Shown: positions 1 through 8,514, counted from the first letter of the stretch. The stretch is 64,000 nucleotides of DNA from Bradyrhizobium sp. SRL28 (GCF_018596315.1 NZ_JAHEAG010000027.1:1-64000); one strand, 5' to 3'. Translations and numbers: made by a program. The notes: generated by a model not told the origin, from the letters alone.

Positions 1-104
1 CCGAAGCTGACATGCAGACCCGGCGGGTAAGCGGACATTGACCAGCCGGCGTAGCTGGCCTCTGAGCACCCAATGAACCGACACTGTGGACGGATTCTGA
101 CCTG

Positions 105-518
105 TCAGTCCGAAGCAGGCACAGAATGATGCTCGTGTGCGATGCGCCAGTCGCCATCGACCTTCCGCAGGCCAACAGTCAGTCGGAACAGAAAGCCGTC
201 CTTGTCTATAGGATTGCTGGACGAGTCAGGTCCGCACCACAGGATGGCGACCGCGAAGGCGACGTCAGCGCCTGCGGTAACGGCGAGTTCTCGAAAGTCG
301 AAGGCCGTACCCGGCTTGTGGTAACGGAAAAGCAGATCCCAGGTCTGTTCGTAGGCTTCGATGCCCCTGCATTGGAGTGGCGGCGGCAAGTCGAACATCG
401 CTATGTCCCGGTCGTGGTGCGCCAGAATGGCGGGAAGATCGTGCCGGCGGACGGCGTCCGCCCAGCCCTCGAGAAGGGCTTTGATCCGGGTTTCTTCGGC
501 CTTGGCCTGTTCAGCCAT
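105..518 (-). CDS. SnoaL-like / NTF2-fold small protein
   Basis: About 137 residues. The sequence has the layout of the SnoaL/NTF2-like superfamily: an N-terminal helix (EAWADAVRRHD-like stretch), the H-D-R-D-I-A-M-F-D segment typical of these alpha+beta barrels, and a C-terminal W-R-I-A-H-E-H-H-S strand. Many such proteins are ketosteroid-isomerase-like and of unknown substrate. The reading frame stays open upstream, but I chose the ATG at 518 because AAGGAG lies a few bases before it and the conserved fold begins there. The downstream neighbours on the other strand are unrelated. The fold assignment is fairly sure; the function is unknown. Confidence 0.8.
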   Translation of the reverse strand: MAEQAKAEETRIKALLEGWADAVRRHDLPAILAHHDRDIAMFDLPPPLQCRGIEAYEQTWDLLFRYHKPGTAFDFRELAVTAGADVAFAVAILWCGPDSSSNPIDKDGFLFRLTVGLRKVDGDWRIAHEHHSVPASD

Positions 519-640
519 GGTTTGGGCTCCTTGTTGAGACCCTAGGACGAACGAAGGCTGGCAAATCCGACAACGTCTGTGAAGTCCTCTAAGCCACTGA
601 AGCTCACAGCGTCCGTTTCGGGAATTTAGGCCATTGGTGC

Positions 641-874
641 TTGGCCGTCGGCTTTGCGCCAAGAGCCGGCATTCTCCGCGCGAACCCACTGGTTGCCCGG
701 CATGCCAGGGATTACGATGATGGTCTGCTCGAATACGTAGCGAGCGTAGAGGCTAAAGATCCCGAACACTGGCCTGATTTGGCGGATGACAATGCCAAGC
801 GCCGCTCCCGGCATTTCTTCCTGATTGACAATCTGACCAAAGCTCTGCGCGAGCTGATGCCGGTGACGGCATGA
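641..874 (+). CDS. Hypothetical small protein, possibly 5'-truncated
   Basis: A 77-residue frame starting at TTG. The frame is open back to a stop at 590-592 without any ATG or GTG, so the natural start may have been lost. The C-terminal half (charged, helix-forming, with RHFFLIDNLTKAL) looks like real protein. Its stop overlaps the start of the next frame by the ATGA pattern at 871, which suggests translational coupling. I do not recognise the family. An antisense frame covers the same stretch but has a poorer composition. Confidence 0.35.
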   Translation: MAVGFAPRAGILRANPLVARHARDYDDGLLEYVASVEAKDPEHWPDLADDNAKRRSRHFFLIDNLTKALRELMPVTA

Positions 875-1122
875 CTGAGCACCTAATCGATCAGGCGCAG
901 GATGTGTATTGCCATAAGCTGGCGCGCATTGACCACTTGGGGCCAAATCGGCGCCTGATTTTCACGGTACCAGATATGCGGGGCGGCCAGTGGCAGCAGG
1001 TCATCGTCAAGTTGATAATGCCGGCTGAGGTTATGGCCGTCCTGGCCTACATGGCAGCGGCCACCGATCCGACGCGGGCAAGTCTGGAACTGCTGGCGCT
1101 CGAACCGCGCACTGCGAATTGA
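871..1122 (+). CDS. Hypothetical small protein
   Basis: An 83-residue frame whose ATG overlaps the preceding stop (ATGA). It contains a convincing central strand-helix segment (RLIFTVPDMRGGQWQQ and VMAVLAYMAAATDP). No family is recognised. The overlap and codon use favour a real gene, probably co-translated with the upstream frame. An imperfect GC-rich inverted repeat with an A-run follows at 1131-1159. Confidence 0.45.
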   Translation: MTEHLIDQAQDVYCHKLARIDHLGPNRRLIFTVPDMRGGQWQQVIVKLIMPAEVMAVLAYMAAATDPTRASLELLALEPRTAN

Positions 1123-1478
1123 GGGAAGCAGGCCCCGCCGGATCTCGCCGGCGGGCCCCAAAAAAAGTTTAGGACAAGTCGATCAATTGAATTGAGACGA
1201 CTCATCTTGAAAGTGTACGGTGGGGCCGCCAGCTATTTCTAATGGCCAGCGGCCCTATGCCGACCACTTCCAATTGCCAGCCTCAAGCAGAGCGATGATC
1301 AGCACGGGGGCCAATGACCGATCTGGCCTGCAGTTCCCCGTTTTAGGACGGCTTCTCTCTGGAAAATTTTGTAAGTCAATCACGGCTGCCAAGCCTTTGA
1401 CGCCGCGCGGGCTGCTTCCGGGTGAGCACTTGCGTTGCCATCCTCGGAAAACGGCTCGCCGGCATCTGAATGAGAAAC

Positions 1479-1508
1479 GGCCCCAGTTGCTGGAAAGAAA
1501 CTGGGGCC
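1479..1508. repeat. GGCCCCAG-type extragenic hairpin, copy 1
   Basis: Ten-base arms (GGCCCCAGTT / AACTGGGGCC) around a ten-base loop. The same GGCCCCAG...CTGGGGCC signature recurs at 2449, 2633, 11973, 22748 and, with one mismatch, 24710. A sister form with CCGG is at 9068. Confidence 0.7.
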
Positions 1509-1861
1509 GCCTTCTTCCGAGTGGGGCTTTGGGGGCTGGTCCCCGGAAGCTCACACCGACCCTCTTAGCCAGTAAAAGTTCCAACCGGCGGCTCTTGATC
1601 TAGCTCAATCGCGACCACTTTTCCCAATCTGATAATTCGGCGCGTCCGAGACGGGGCGCAAGGAGAGGGGGCGGTCCCGGTGCTAGCCAGCCCCGCGCCG
1701 GGGCCGTTCCTGTGACTGAATGGCCGCGAGTGACGACCGCGGGCGGCAGCCACCGTAGTCTTACGGGCGACTTGTTTGGTTTCATGTTCTTTTTTGAACA
1801 GACAGCGGCGTTCACATTCCGTCTACTTTGTACATTGTGTGACTAGAAAATATTACGGATC

Positions 1862-1888
1862 AGCCCGGCCCTCTCGGCCGGGCTTTTC
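1862..1888 (+). terminator. Rho-independent terminator
   Basis: Perfect stem AGCCCGGCC / CGGCCGGGCT with a CTCT loop, followed by TTTT. It points rightwards, although no intact gene is visible directly upstream. It also abuts the end of the minus-strand remnant at 1891. Confidence 0.75.
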
Positions 1889-1890
1889 GC

Positions 1891-2022
1891 TTAGTGAGAC
1901 TCGGATTCGTTCTTCGGCAGCTTCGTAATGTAGTCGGCCGCGTCCTTCAGCGTGAGTAACTTCCGGCCGTCGGGCAAAATGATGGGATCCTCAAACGGAT
2001 AGACCAGGGCAATAAAATCTAC
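1891..2022 (-). pseudogene. Fragment of the small protein family seen at 9569
   Basis: Forty-three codons with no ATG/GTG/TTG start before an in-frame stop. The residues FEDPI-LPDGRKLLTLKDA and YITKLPK match FDDPI-LSNGRQLLTLEDA and YITQLPK in the intact gene at 9569-9868. The second half of the protein is missing. It is most simply read as a truncated paralogue. Use of a non-standard start cannot be excluded. Confidence 0.6.
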
Positions 2023-2111
2023 TCAGGCAATGATCTTGGGTGTCCCGTCCCAGCACAGCCTATTCCTAGCGGCTTGTCACCTTGTTCGCTATTTGTACTA
2101 TTAGCCGCATA

Positions 2112-2354
2112 ATGAACACCGACCGTGAAATCGAGATCCTGTTCAGGCGGCTTCGCCTGTACAACCAGCTCGGGCGCCGTGCCGAGGGGCTCGTCCGAAC
2201 GATCCAGAGGGTGATGAAGGAGCGCTATGATTGCAATGGCACGACGAAAAGGCGGACAACTCGCCATGGATCAACGCGCTCGCCGAACTTCGGCAGCGAG
2301 CCGCGCGTGAAGGCCACTGCTATCAGCACGTCCAGGCAATCACCGTTGCGATAG
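2112..2354 (+). CDS. Hypothetical protein, 3' part doubtful
   Basis: Eighty residues from the ATG at 2112. The first forty (REIEILFRRLRLYNQLGRR, VRTIQRVMKERYD) are charged and helical and read as genuine protein. After about residue 42 the sequence becomes Thr/Ser/Arg-rich, while the overlapping frame at 2231 becomes protein-like. A frameshift near 2228 that split one gene is a plausible alternative to two overlapping genes. Confidence 0.4.
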   Translation: MNTDREIEILFRRLRLYNQLGRRAEGLVRTIQRVMKERYDCNGTTKRRTTRHGSTRSPNFGSEPRVKATAISTSRQSPLR

Positions 2355-2422
2355 ATCAGTACGCGGAGAAGGCGCTGGGCAATCGCGATTACTTTCTCAA
2401 CAAGCCTTGCGGCGTCGGCTAG
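2231..2422 (+). CDS. Small protein of a Bradyrhizobium-type family
   Basis: Sixty-three residues starting at TTG directly after an in-frame TGA. The C-terminal part (REGHCYQHVQAI, AIDQYAEKALGNRDYFLNKP) resembles a small conserved hypothetical family I recall from Bradyrhizobium (family memory, unverified). It overlaps the end of the frame at 2112. The start is uncertain and it may be the distal part of a frameshifted gene. A strong GGCCCCAG hairpin follows 26 bases after the stop. Confidence 0.5.
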   Translation: MQWHDEKADNSPWINALAELRQRAAREGHCYQHVQAITVAIDQYAEKALGNRDYFLNKPCGVG

Positions 2423-2448
2423 AGTTGCCGCGCTGGCTTCTATGAAAA

Positions 2449-2480
2449 GGCCCCAGCTGTCGGTTGAGACAGCTGGGGCC
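2449..2480. repeat. GGCCCCAG-type extragenic hairpin, copy 2
   Basis: Thirteen-base perfect arms, GGCCCCAGCTGTC and GACAGCTGGGGCC, with a six-base loop. It lies directly behind the gene ending at 2422, so a terminator role is possible, but there is no clear T-run. Confidence 0.75.
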
Positions 2481-2632
2481 GCCAACCCCGAGTTTTCTTC
2501 CGGCAGGGTTCTTCGGGGGCAAAAACCGGAAGCTGTGAACTGACTCCGCTCACAGCAGCGCGTTCCTAACTGATTGCCTGTTTTTCCCGATCGATTTCAA
2601 TAAAAGACGCTGCCGGTATCGAAATAAGAAAC

Positions 2633-2660
2633 GGCCCCAGCCTCGGGGAAAGCTGGGGCC
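2633..2660. repeat. GGCCCCAG-type extragenic hairpin, copy 3
   Basis: Nine-base arms GGCCCCAGC / GCTGGGGCC. The surrounding stretch 2481-2944 holds no supportable gene. A nine-base inverted repeat GGGCCCGGT / ACCGGGCCC near 2892-2943 follows the end of the minus-strand gene at 2945. Confidence 0.65.
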
Positions 2661-2944
2661 TGGGAAGGTGTCTTGTGTGCCTTTGGGCAATTCTGAAAGA
2701 CACGGGACTCAGAACGCCGTCCATTGCCACTTGTTCCCGGTATTCCCCGACCTTTTGTTCATGTGCGGCTTGTGCCACGGCTAGGGGCAGTGTCTGAATA
2801 AGAACGGCCTCAGTTGGGTCACAACGCTGGTGCCGTCATTTCAAGGCGCCATGCGGCGGGCGTGGAGCTTACATTGACGTGGGCTGTCAGGGGCCCGGTC
2901 CTAGAGGCGGGGATGCGGCTCCGAAATCGCGCACCGGGCCCGCC

Positions 2945-3118
2945 TTACTCAGCCCGATCCGCCATAACTTTTTCGATTTCAGCAGCCAGTTGTCTGAAAT
3001 GAACGGCGAGGCGCTCGTAAAGCTCGCGCTTCTGCACAGCCGTCGCGCTTCGGGCGATCTGCTCCGCATTGTCGGCTTCTGCGCGCAGCTTCTCTGCGCT
3101 GTCCTTCATGTCCTGCAT
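2945..3118 (-). CDS. Small helical protein (paralogue of the gene at 24103)
   Basis: Fifty-seven residues from the ATG at 3118, with AAAGG upstream. It is entirely charged and helical. The core ARSATAVQKRELYERLA-HFRQLAAEIEKV aligns with LAATATVDVLKKRYGDIA-CYRLLAKEREWL in the gene at 24103-24312, so the two are paralogues. No known domain is recognised. The pattern of alternating Leu/Ala and charged residues would fit a short coiled coil or a stress-related small protein, but that is inference. Confidence 0.6.
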   Translation of the reverse strand: MQDMKDSAEKLRAEADNAEQIARSATAVQKRELYERLAVHFRQLAAEIEKVMADRAE

Positions 3119-3154
3119 GGACCTTTACCTTGGCCGGCGAGCGCAGCCAGTCTG

Positions 3155-3257
3155 CACGGCGGGCTCCAGCCCCCGGGAGTCGAGACGACGGCAATGGCGT
3201 CTATGGAAGACGCCACGCGATTCATACGCCCTCATGCCTGGATCGCTCCTAGGAATT
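3155..3257 (-). repeat. Intergenic repeat, inverted copy
   Basis: Reading on the minus strand, the segment around TCGCGTGGCGTCTTCC and TAGACGCCATTG matches the sequences upstream of both receiver genes (12062-12165 and 22918-23030). Unlike those copies it lies between the small genes at 3314 and 2945. It is a dispersed noncoding repeat. Confidence 0.65.
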
Positions 3258-3313
3258 TTTGTCGCGGTGGCTAATCCGTCTAGCACGGGCCGCCTCGCTC
3301 GCCGGGCGAGCCT

Positions 3314-3508
3314 CTATTCCACAAGGCGAAGAGCCCGGCGCTTTTTCATTCTATCGAGAGCGTGGACAAGCTCATCTCTATCTAGGACCGCGATGAGGCG
3401 GTGCACTGTACGCGTAGCGTCTCGTGGGCCTGGCGCGATGTATTCTCCGAGGATGCGCCTGGCATCCTCCACAGCTTGCAATACGGTGTCTTGATCCGTG
3501 GTGTTCAT
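3314..3508 (-). CDS. Conserved 64-aa protein, family A copy 1
   Basis: Sixty-four residues. It is close to identical in most positions to the gene at 11281-11475: both share ILG-YIAPGP-DATRTVHRLI and VHALDRMK-RR--RLVE. I chose the ATG at 3508 to match the paralogue. The first few upstream bases (CGCGTAC) are also shared and there is no strong ribosome site. The predicted protein is all helical and basic at its end. The family is not recognised. Strong conservation between copies argues that both are real genes. Confidence 0.7.
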   Translation of the reverse strand: MNTTDQDTVLQAVEDARRILGEYIAPGPRDATRTVHRLIAVLDRDELVHALDRMKKRRALRLVE

Positions 3509-3705
3509 GGTACGCGCGTAGCTGAGCACGGACTCAATTAGAATCGCCCTGCGATCGTTCCTACGGCGGGCTCACCCCGGCGGAATTTCTGGTGGGCCCT
3601 CCGCGTGTCTAGGGAACGTCGTGCGTCGGGCCGCCTAGAACGTTTCCATCATCGTATATGAACAAAACTGTGACCTGAACCGTCTTACTTTGATGGAGAT
3701 GGTCT

Positions 3706-3984
3706 ATGGATCAGATTGAAGATCCCCGGGAACTAGAGCGCAAGATCGACCAGGCGACCCGGATTGCTTCGCGTATCAATGACCCGACGACCGTGGAGCG
3801 GTTGAGGGCTTGGATTGAGGAGCTAAGGCAGAGGCTGCGGCCGCGTCTGGAGGCGAGACGCACAAAGCAGGCCATCAGTGCACGCGCCCGGGAAATTTGG
3901 GAACAGAACGGATGCCCTACAGACCGCGACTTGGAGTTTTGGCTTCAAGCTGAATCTGAGATTAGCGAGCACCAGCGTCAGTAA
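3706..3984 (+). CDS. DUF2934-domain small protein
   Basis: Ninety-two residues. The last third (ISARAREIWEQNGCPTDRD, EFWLQAE) carries the DUF2934 signature: a helix with R-A-x-E-I-W-E, a G-x-P turn and a W-L-Q-A-E helix. The N-terminal sixty residues are a charged helical extension. DUF2934 proteins are small, of unknown function and common in soil alphaproteobacteria. The 3' end overlaps the convergent gene at 3962 by 23 bases. A second, membrane-anchored DUF2934 frame is at 43584. Confidence 0.75.
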   Translation: MDQIEDPRELERKIDQATRIASRINDPTTVERLRAWIEELRQRLRPRLEARRTKQAISARAREIWEQNGCPTDRDLEFWLQAESEISEHQRQ

Positions 3985-4177
3985 TCGACTGGCTCAGGAT
4001 TGGCCGCTCGGACGTAAATGTTTCGACGTGTCGATCCAGTTGCCATAGCTCCACGTCGTGACCATCAACGAACTGCTTGGCGAGCCTGATGGCCTCGGCC
4101 CCATCATCGCATCGCAAATCGACACGATTTTGAACATGCCCGTCTGGCCCCATGATGTAGGCGTGGTACTCTTGCAT
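3962..4177 (-). CDS. Small conserved protein of unknown function
   Basis: Seventy-one residues. The layout is an N-terminal Y-x-A-Y-I-x-G-x-D-G-H strand, an acidic D-D-G-A-E-A-I-R-x-A-K-Q helix and a V-E-L-W-Q-x-D-R strand. This is a compact alpha+beta protein found in many rhizobial paralogues (recalled, unverified). The ATG at 4177 is preferred over one at 4210 because GGGAG lies just upstream and the conserved part begins there. Convergent overlap with the DUF2934 gene. Confidence 0.65.
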   Translation of the reverse strand: MQEYHAYIMGPDGHVQNRVDLRCDDGAEAIRLAKQFVDGHDVELWQLDRHVETFTSERPILSQSITDAGAR

Positions 4178-4210
4178 CTGCTGGCTCCCAACAGAGACTG
4201 AGAGAGCCAT

Positions 4211-4826
4211 AAATGCTTTGCCCGTCTGTCCGGTTCCAGATCCGAAGCTCTTACCAGACCTGCACAGGGGGACCGACTTTCGGCCTCATGTATCCGGCGG
4301 GAAGTAGTGTCGCAGCATCAGGCGGATAGCGAAGTATCCCTATGTCGCGGTCATGTCGCGTCTACTCACCGCTATTCGATGAAATTCGTTGATAATCAAC
4401 GACATTCGCTCGCAACAAACGCAACATGAAATCGGTGACCGAACGCTGGGGACCAGATAAAATTCAAATCCCGCCGTCGTCGCAAATCGGTCGCCAATTC
4501 ACAGCGTTCAACGCGGCCCGCCGCTCTTTCATGAGCCGCTTCACCGTCGGCCAACTCGCTGAGCCAGCTCAGCTCCAATCACACACCTCACCCGCGGCCC
4601 TCAAATCTCCATAGCGCCTGCCGCGCGGCTTTACGTTCCCAAAGCGCGGTTTCCTCCCTTGGAGGTTTGCGGACGCCGGCCCCGTGCGCGCGGCGCCACC
4701 GTCATGGGGCCGGCATCCGAAAACCTTCGCAAGGCAGACATTCCGCGATTGTCAGGATGCCTGCGCGCAGCCTCTTCTACGCGGGCTCGATGAGGCGGGG
4801 GCACGAGCCGCTTGACCGGCTCGGCC
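4211..4826. other. No supportable gene
   Basis: Only short frames without recognisable features, on both strands. No terminator or promoter could be assigned with confidence. Confidence 0.5.
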
Positions 4827-6593
4827 TTACGCCGGCATGGCGATTTCGCAAATCAGTCCGTCAGTCTGCCAATCAAAGCTTATCTCGCCTTTGAGCTGGC
4901 CTCTGACCATGGTTTCCATGATGCGCGATCCGAAGCCCGAACGGGTGGGATACTCGACGGGTGGGCCGTTTCGTTCGCTCCAGCGCAGCATGACTTGGCC
5001 TTCTGCAGATTGCGAACACTGCACATGAACCATTCCATTCTGGACCGATAACGATCCGTACTTCGCGGCGTTTGTCGCCAACTCATGGACGGTTACCGCG
5101 ACCGCCTGAGCGGTGGACGGATCAAGCAAAAGGGTAAGTCCCTCGATTGTCGCCCGCGATTCTCCGTCATTCACGTAGGCGGCGAGTTCGTCCTTAATCA
5201 GATTGTGGAGGTCTGCGCCTTCCCAGCGCGTTGCCACGAACAGCCTATGAACGTTTGCAAGGGCCTGAATACGGCCCGAAATTGCGTGCTTGAGTTCATC
5301 CGGCGTATTAGCATTCGACAGATTCACTGTTGCCTGCACAGTCGCCAATACATTCTTTGCCCGGTGCTCCGCTTCGCGAGCAAGCATCTCGATTTGAGCC
5401 TCACTCCGCTTGCGGTCTGTAATGTCGCGGGCGATTTTTGCTGCACCGACGACCTTACCGGTGCCATCCCTCACAGGCGAAACCGTCAGTGAAACATCGA
5501 TCCAACTACCGTCCTTGCGCTGTCGCACCGTTTCATAGTGATTGATTCGCTCGCCGCGCCTCAGCTTCTCAAGGATGGCGGGCTCTTCGTCCATGCGATC
5601 CGGCGGAATGAGGAGGCCGACGTACTTTCCGATAACCTCCTGAGCCAAGTAGCCGAAAATTCTTTCTGCGCCATTGTTCCAACTCGTGATGATGCCGTTC
5701 AGGTCTTTGCTGACAACGGCATCATCACTCCCCTCGACGATCGAGGCGAGCCGTTGCGCGGCGTCTGCGCCACGTTTAGTTTCGGTAACGTCACGCGTGA
5801 AGCAACCGGTGTGAACAAATTTGCCGTCCTTGCAGAATACACTTGAATTGATCAGCACGTCACGGATCGAACCATCTTTGTGACGAAGCCGCGCCTCGTA
5901 GTCGGTGAGAGTTTCTCCGTTAGTCAGCCGCTTGAGAATATCATTAATGACCGGCTGATCGGCATGAAAATCTGCGATGTGATGCCCCATGTATTCGTCG
6001 GGGCTATAGCCGAGCATTTGCAGTTCGGCGCGGTTGGCCCAAAGCACGATCCCGTCAGGCCCAACCCAATGGATTGGCATCTGGGCGTTTTCCAAAAAGT
6101 CGCGGAGGTCTTGTTCCGATCGCCGCGCGGCTTCCTCTTGCTGCTTGCGCTCAGTGATATCCACCAGCATATTGACCGCGCCGATAAACACACCGGATGA
6201 ATCGAATAGCGGCGACGGGAACGGCATGAAAGGCACGCGCGTCCCATCGGGCCGTTCGGCTATGGCTTCGTAGCCCGTGATTGGGCGTCTTTCCTTAATA
6301 GCCATCGCCATCGGGCACTCGCTGTGGGGCAGCGATGTCCCATCAGGCCAGTACAGTTTCCACGAACCGCACCATTCATCGGTACCCAGGACCGGCCGAC
6401 AACCCCAAAGAGTCGCGGCAGCCTCGTTGTAGAATGTGATGCGTCCCAACGCGTCCGTTGTGTACACCGCCGCTGGCAAGGCGTGCAGCAACTCGTGGAG
6501 TCGCTTTTCGCTTTCGGCATCCAGGCCCAAATTGCGCTGGCTCATCAGCGAATTGATGGTTGCCTCGCGCGCACTGTCGCTGGCGTCTGACAT
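4827..6593 (-). CDS. PAS-PAS-PAS HWE-family sensor histidine kinase
   Basis: Cytosolic sensor kinase of 588 residues. Three PAS domains (about 25-150, 155-280 and 285-400) each end in a PAC-like D-I-T-E-R-K, D-V-T-E-T-K or D-I-T-D-R-K linker. The kinase core starts with the phospho-acceptor E-H-R-A-K-N (His about 410). It then shows the H-E-L-A-T-N-A-A-K-Y-G-S-L N box and the W-S-E-R-N-G-P motif that defines HWE kinases. No membrane segment is visible, so the signal is probably sensed in the cytoplasm. HWE kinases often feed PhyR and the EcfG stress response, which fits the promoters in this window, but no phyR is present. The gene is monocistronic. Confidence 0.92.
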   Translation of the reverse strand: MSDASDSAREATINSLMSQRNLGLDAESEKRLHELLHALPAAVYTTDALGRITFYNEAAATLWGCRPVLGTDEWCGSWKLYWPDGTSLPHSECPMAMAIKERRPITGYEAIAERPDGTRVPFMPFPSPLFDSSGVFIGAVNMLVDITERKQQEEAARRSEQDLRDFLENAQMPIHWVGPDGIVLWANRAELQMLGYSPDEYMGHHIADFHADQPVINDILKRLTNGETLTDYEARLRHKDGSIRDVLINSSVFCKDGKFVHTGCFTRDVTETKRGADAAQRLASIVEGSDDAVVSKDLNGIITSWNNGAERIFGYLAQEVIGKYVGLLIPPDRMDEEPAILEKLRRGERINHYETVRQRKDGSWIDVSLTVSPVRDGTGKVVGAAKIARDITDRKRSEAQIEMLAREAEHRAKNVLATVQATVNLSNANTPDELKHAISGRIQALANVHRLFVATRWEGADLHNLIKDELAAYVNDGESRATIEGLTLLLDPSTAQAVAVTVHELATNAAKYGSLSVQNGMVHVQCSQSAEGQVMLRWSERNGPPVEYPTRSGFGSRIMETMVRGQLKGEISFDWQTDGLICEIAMPA

Positions 6594-7033
6594 TTGAATC
6601 TCGCGGTGATTGGCCGCAACTACGGCTCCACTTGTCCTGAATTTCGAGAGTATTAGACCGCAAGCAGAATGTCATTGCCAAATGATCGCGGCAGACGAGC
6701 GAAAAACCTACCCTTTTGGAAGATGACATTAGCGCAAGGCTTTGATTCTATGACCTTTCTGAGGAAAGGTGGGATACTTGACGCTTCATCGCAATCCTTT
6801 GAATGTCTCGCAATTCGGAGTTGCACGCGCGACCTGCCAGCACTTTCGCACGTGTCGTCGCGTGCTCCCTTGCAAACAAACCGCGTGGGTCAATCGCGTC
6901 GGTTGAGCCGAACCACGGCGACTTCCGGTCTATCCCGGTGAACGGACATTCTCAGGATAGGGCATGTCTCAAAGGTGCCACGAAATCGGAAGCGCAACCC
7001 TACGGTTAGGACCCGTAAGCAAGAGGTTATGAC
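6594..7033. other. Intergenic, no gene
   Basis: Upstream region of the kinase and of the small gene at 7034. The short frames here lack any domain or ribosome site. No GGAAC-type motif was found. Confidence 0.4.
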
Positions 7034-7237
7034 ATGCAGCGTCGCCGCCGTTCCGTCCCTCACACATTCGAAGAGAACATCGCAGCCCAGAAGGCAAAGC
7101 TTGAAGCGCAGGTCGCCAAGCTCAAACCTGGCCCTCAAATGGACGCCCTTCTCAAGAAGATTAGCCAGCTCGATACAGCGGCCCACATGAGCGAATGGCT
7201 TTCGTCGCCGGGACTACAGCCGCCAAAGCCAGCATGA
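7034..7237 (+). CDS. Small basic helical protein, family B copy 1
   Basis: Sixty-seven residues beginning M-Q-R-R-R-R and ending AAHMSEWLSSPGLQPP. The same layout recurs at 14230 and 23895: an Arg-rich N-terminus, one long charged helix, then A-A-H-x-x-x-W-L-x-S-x-x-x-x-P. It is a real small gene family by conservation. The function is unknown; the basic start and helix might bind nucleic acid (inference). AAGAGG lies upstream of the ATG. A small GC hairpin (GCCGCC/GGCGGC) follows the stop. Confidence 0.7.
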   Translation: MQRRRRSVPHTFEENIAAQKAKLEAQVAKLKPGPQMDALLKKISQLDTAAHMSEWLSSPGLQPPKPA

Positions 7238-7408
7238 AGTAAGCCGCCTCAGTGGCGGCCTCTGCGGTCGGTAGAGTCGGGAGAAATCCACCGGCCCGGC
7301 AATCTCTTGCACCGCTACCTGATGGTAAAGGCTGCTCCAAAGCTTGCTGCAAAACGAGCAGCTTCTTTCAGAAGCAGGTGGCATAAAACGTTTGCAATTA
7401 TTTGCGCT

Positions 7409-7438
7409 AGCCCGCCCTAACCGGCGGGCTCTTTTATT
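7409..7438 (+). terminator. Rho-independent terminator
   Basis: Stem AGCCCGCC / GGCGGGCT with a short loop, followed by CTTTTATT. It lies 170 bases downstream of the family B gene, which it may serve. Confidence 0.7.
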
Positions 7439-7635
7439 CATTACCCATCATTGGGAAGTGTCAGGCAATGGCCAACGGTTAATTGCTTGGGGGCGCAGTT
7501 CGCAGAAACCTTGCGTGCTGCTCAAAACTTCGTCTTGTCTCTCTGCATCCATTTCGCTTCACTTCTCCTACAGGCCATTGCGAGCGACATCGGCCTTGGT
7601 CACGGGCTTCCCTCGCTCCATACCCTGTTGATTTG

Positions 7636-7677
7636 CCCCCGCCGTTTGCTCCAAGTAGCGGCGGGGGTTTTCGTTTT
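7636..7677 (+). terminator. Rho-independent terminator
   Basis: Nine-base perfect stem CCCCCGCCG / CGGCGGGGG, then TTTTCGTTTT. No intact gene lies between it and the previous terminator (7439-7635 has only short frames), so a small RNA transcript ending here is possible. Confidence 0.75.
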
Positions 7678-7749
7678 CAGGCAATGCCTGCTGTCGGGCG
7701 GATTGCGTAGACGCCAGTTTTCCAAGCCGGCGAGCCGACCGAATTGATC

Positions 7750-7953
7750 TTATCCGACTCTCAGATTTTCGGCGGACGTCTTGCCACGGTTGCTCGTTTC
7801 TTCGTAGCTGACCTTGGCACCCTCATTGAGGCTGCTCAGTCCCGCCTTTTCTACGGCCGAGATGTGAACGAAGACATCCTTGCCGCCGTTGTCGGGTTGA
7901 ATAAATCCATATCCCTTCGTCGGGTTAAACCACTTCACAGTACCTGTCGCCAC
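7750..7953 (-). CDS. Cold-shock domain protein (CspA family)
   Basis: Sixty-seven residues, one OB-fold cold-shock domain covering the whole protein. RNP1 is intact (K-G-Y-G-F-I-Q) and RNP2 is V-F-V-H-I-S. The starting W-F-N motif is present. The start is GTG at 7953 with GGGAG seven bases before it. CspA proteins bind single-stranded RNA/DNA and melt RNA structure. The near-identical paralogue at 17731 carries an altered RNP1, so this copy is probably the functional one. Confidence 0.93.
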   Translation of the reverse strand: MATGTVKWFNPTKGYGFIQPDNGGKDVFVHISAVEKAGLSSLNEGAKVSYEETSNRGKTSAENLRVG

Positions 7954-8064
7954 TGACGATCTCCCTTTGAGCTAATGGTGACAGCCTAAATTGATAGCGC
8001 AGGGCCCCGCAACCCTCCCTAAAGCCCAATAAAACTATCGCAGCCATCGGCCTATGCTGTCGGG

Positions 8065-8151
8065 ATGGGCCGTGACACCGTTTACATAGGGCTCGTGCTG
8101 ATTTGGTTGGCTGTCTTGGTCGCGGCCTTTCTCCTTGTGCTGCTCAGGTAA
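8065..8151 (+). CDS. Candidate 28-aa single-span membrane peptide
   Basis: An ATG frame of 28 codons reading M-G-R-D-T-V-Y-I-G, then a run of about eighteen hydrophobic residues, ending L-L-R. A rho-independent terminator begins 29 bases after the stop, which supports a short transcript here. There is no strong ribosome site, so confidence is limited. The function is unknown. Confidence 0.35.
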   Translation: MGRDTVYIGLVLIWLAVLVAAFLLVLLR

Positions 8152-8179
8152 GGTAGGAGCTTTGACCTGCTATGATTGA

Positions 8180-8206
8180 GGCCGCCACTGGGGCGGCCCC
8201 TTTTCT
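8180..8206 (+). terminator. Rho-independent terminator
   Basis: Stem GGCCGCC / GGCGGCC, then CCCTTTTC. It sits between the 28-codon frame and the 3' end of the convergent gene at 8218. Confidence 0.65.
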
Positions 8207-8217
8207 TGCAGTATCGC

Positions 8218-8514
8218 TTACTGTTTGTTCACGCCCTTCTGTAGGGCACCCGGTTCTTTGGCGGTGCCAGTGTTATTTGGCCCGGCTGCCGTGCTCGCGC
8301 CAGAAGTGCTGGCGTCTCCCCCCGGCGAGGGCCTGCTAGCCCCGGTGGTGCCCTTGTTCATGGTTCCGCTTGCGTCCTTCATCGCGCCTTCCGACGCGCC
8401 TGGTCCGACATTGCCTTGGCTCGACGCACCACCAGTAGGCTGAGTGGTCTGCGCGAAGGCAGCGGGTGAAGCGAGTGCCAAGATGCAGACCGAAGTCAAC
8501 ATAATCTTCTTCAT
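8218..8514 (-). CDS. Secreted low-complexity protein
   Basis: Ninety-eight residues. A Sec signal peptide (M-K-K-I-M-L-T-S start, hydrophobic core, A-F-A cleavage site) is followed by a Gly/Ser/Thr/Pro/Asn-rich mature part with no fold. It is likely a small periplasmic or exported protein. A perfect EcfG-type promoter lies 37-61 bases upstream of the start, so it is probably a general-stress gene. A second Gly/Thr-rich secreted gene is encoded nearby in the opposite direction at 8680. The exact role is unknown. Confidence 0.75.
   Translation of the reverse strand: MKKIMLTSVCILALASPAAFAQTTQPTGGASSQGNVGPGASEGAMKDASGTMNKGTTGASRPSPGGDASTSGASTAAGPNNTGTAKEPGALQKGVNKQ

Larger units (their letters stand above)
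1123..1890. other. Gene-poor stretch with hairpins
   Basis: No convincing gene. The open frames at 1220-1603 run straight through a GC-rich inverted repeat and have no recognisable domain. Contents are the inverted repeat at 1131-1159, the GGCCCCAG hairpin at 1479-1508 and the terminator at 1862-1888. Confidence 0.5.

Noticed and set aside
1220..1603. 127-codon plus frame and its antisense partner
   Set aside because: Both run through the GGCCCCAG hairpin and have no protein-like segment.
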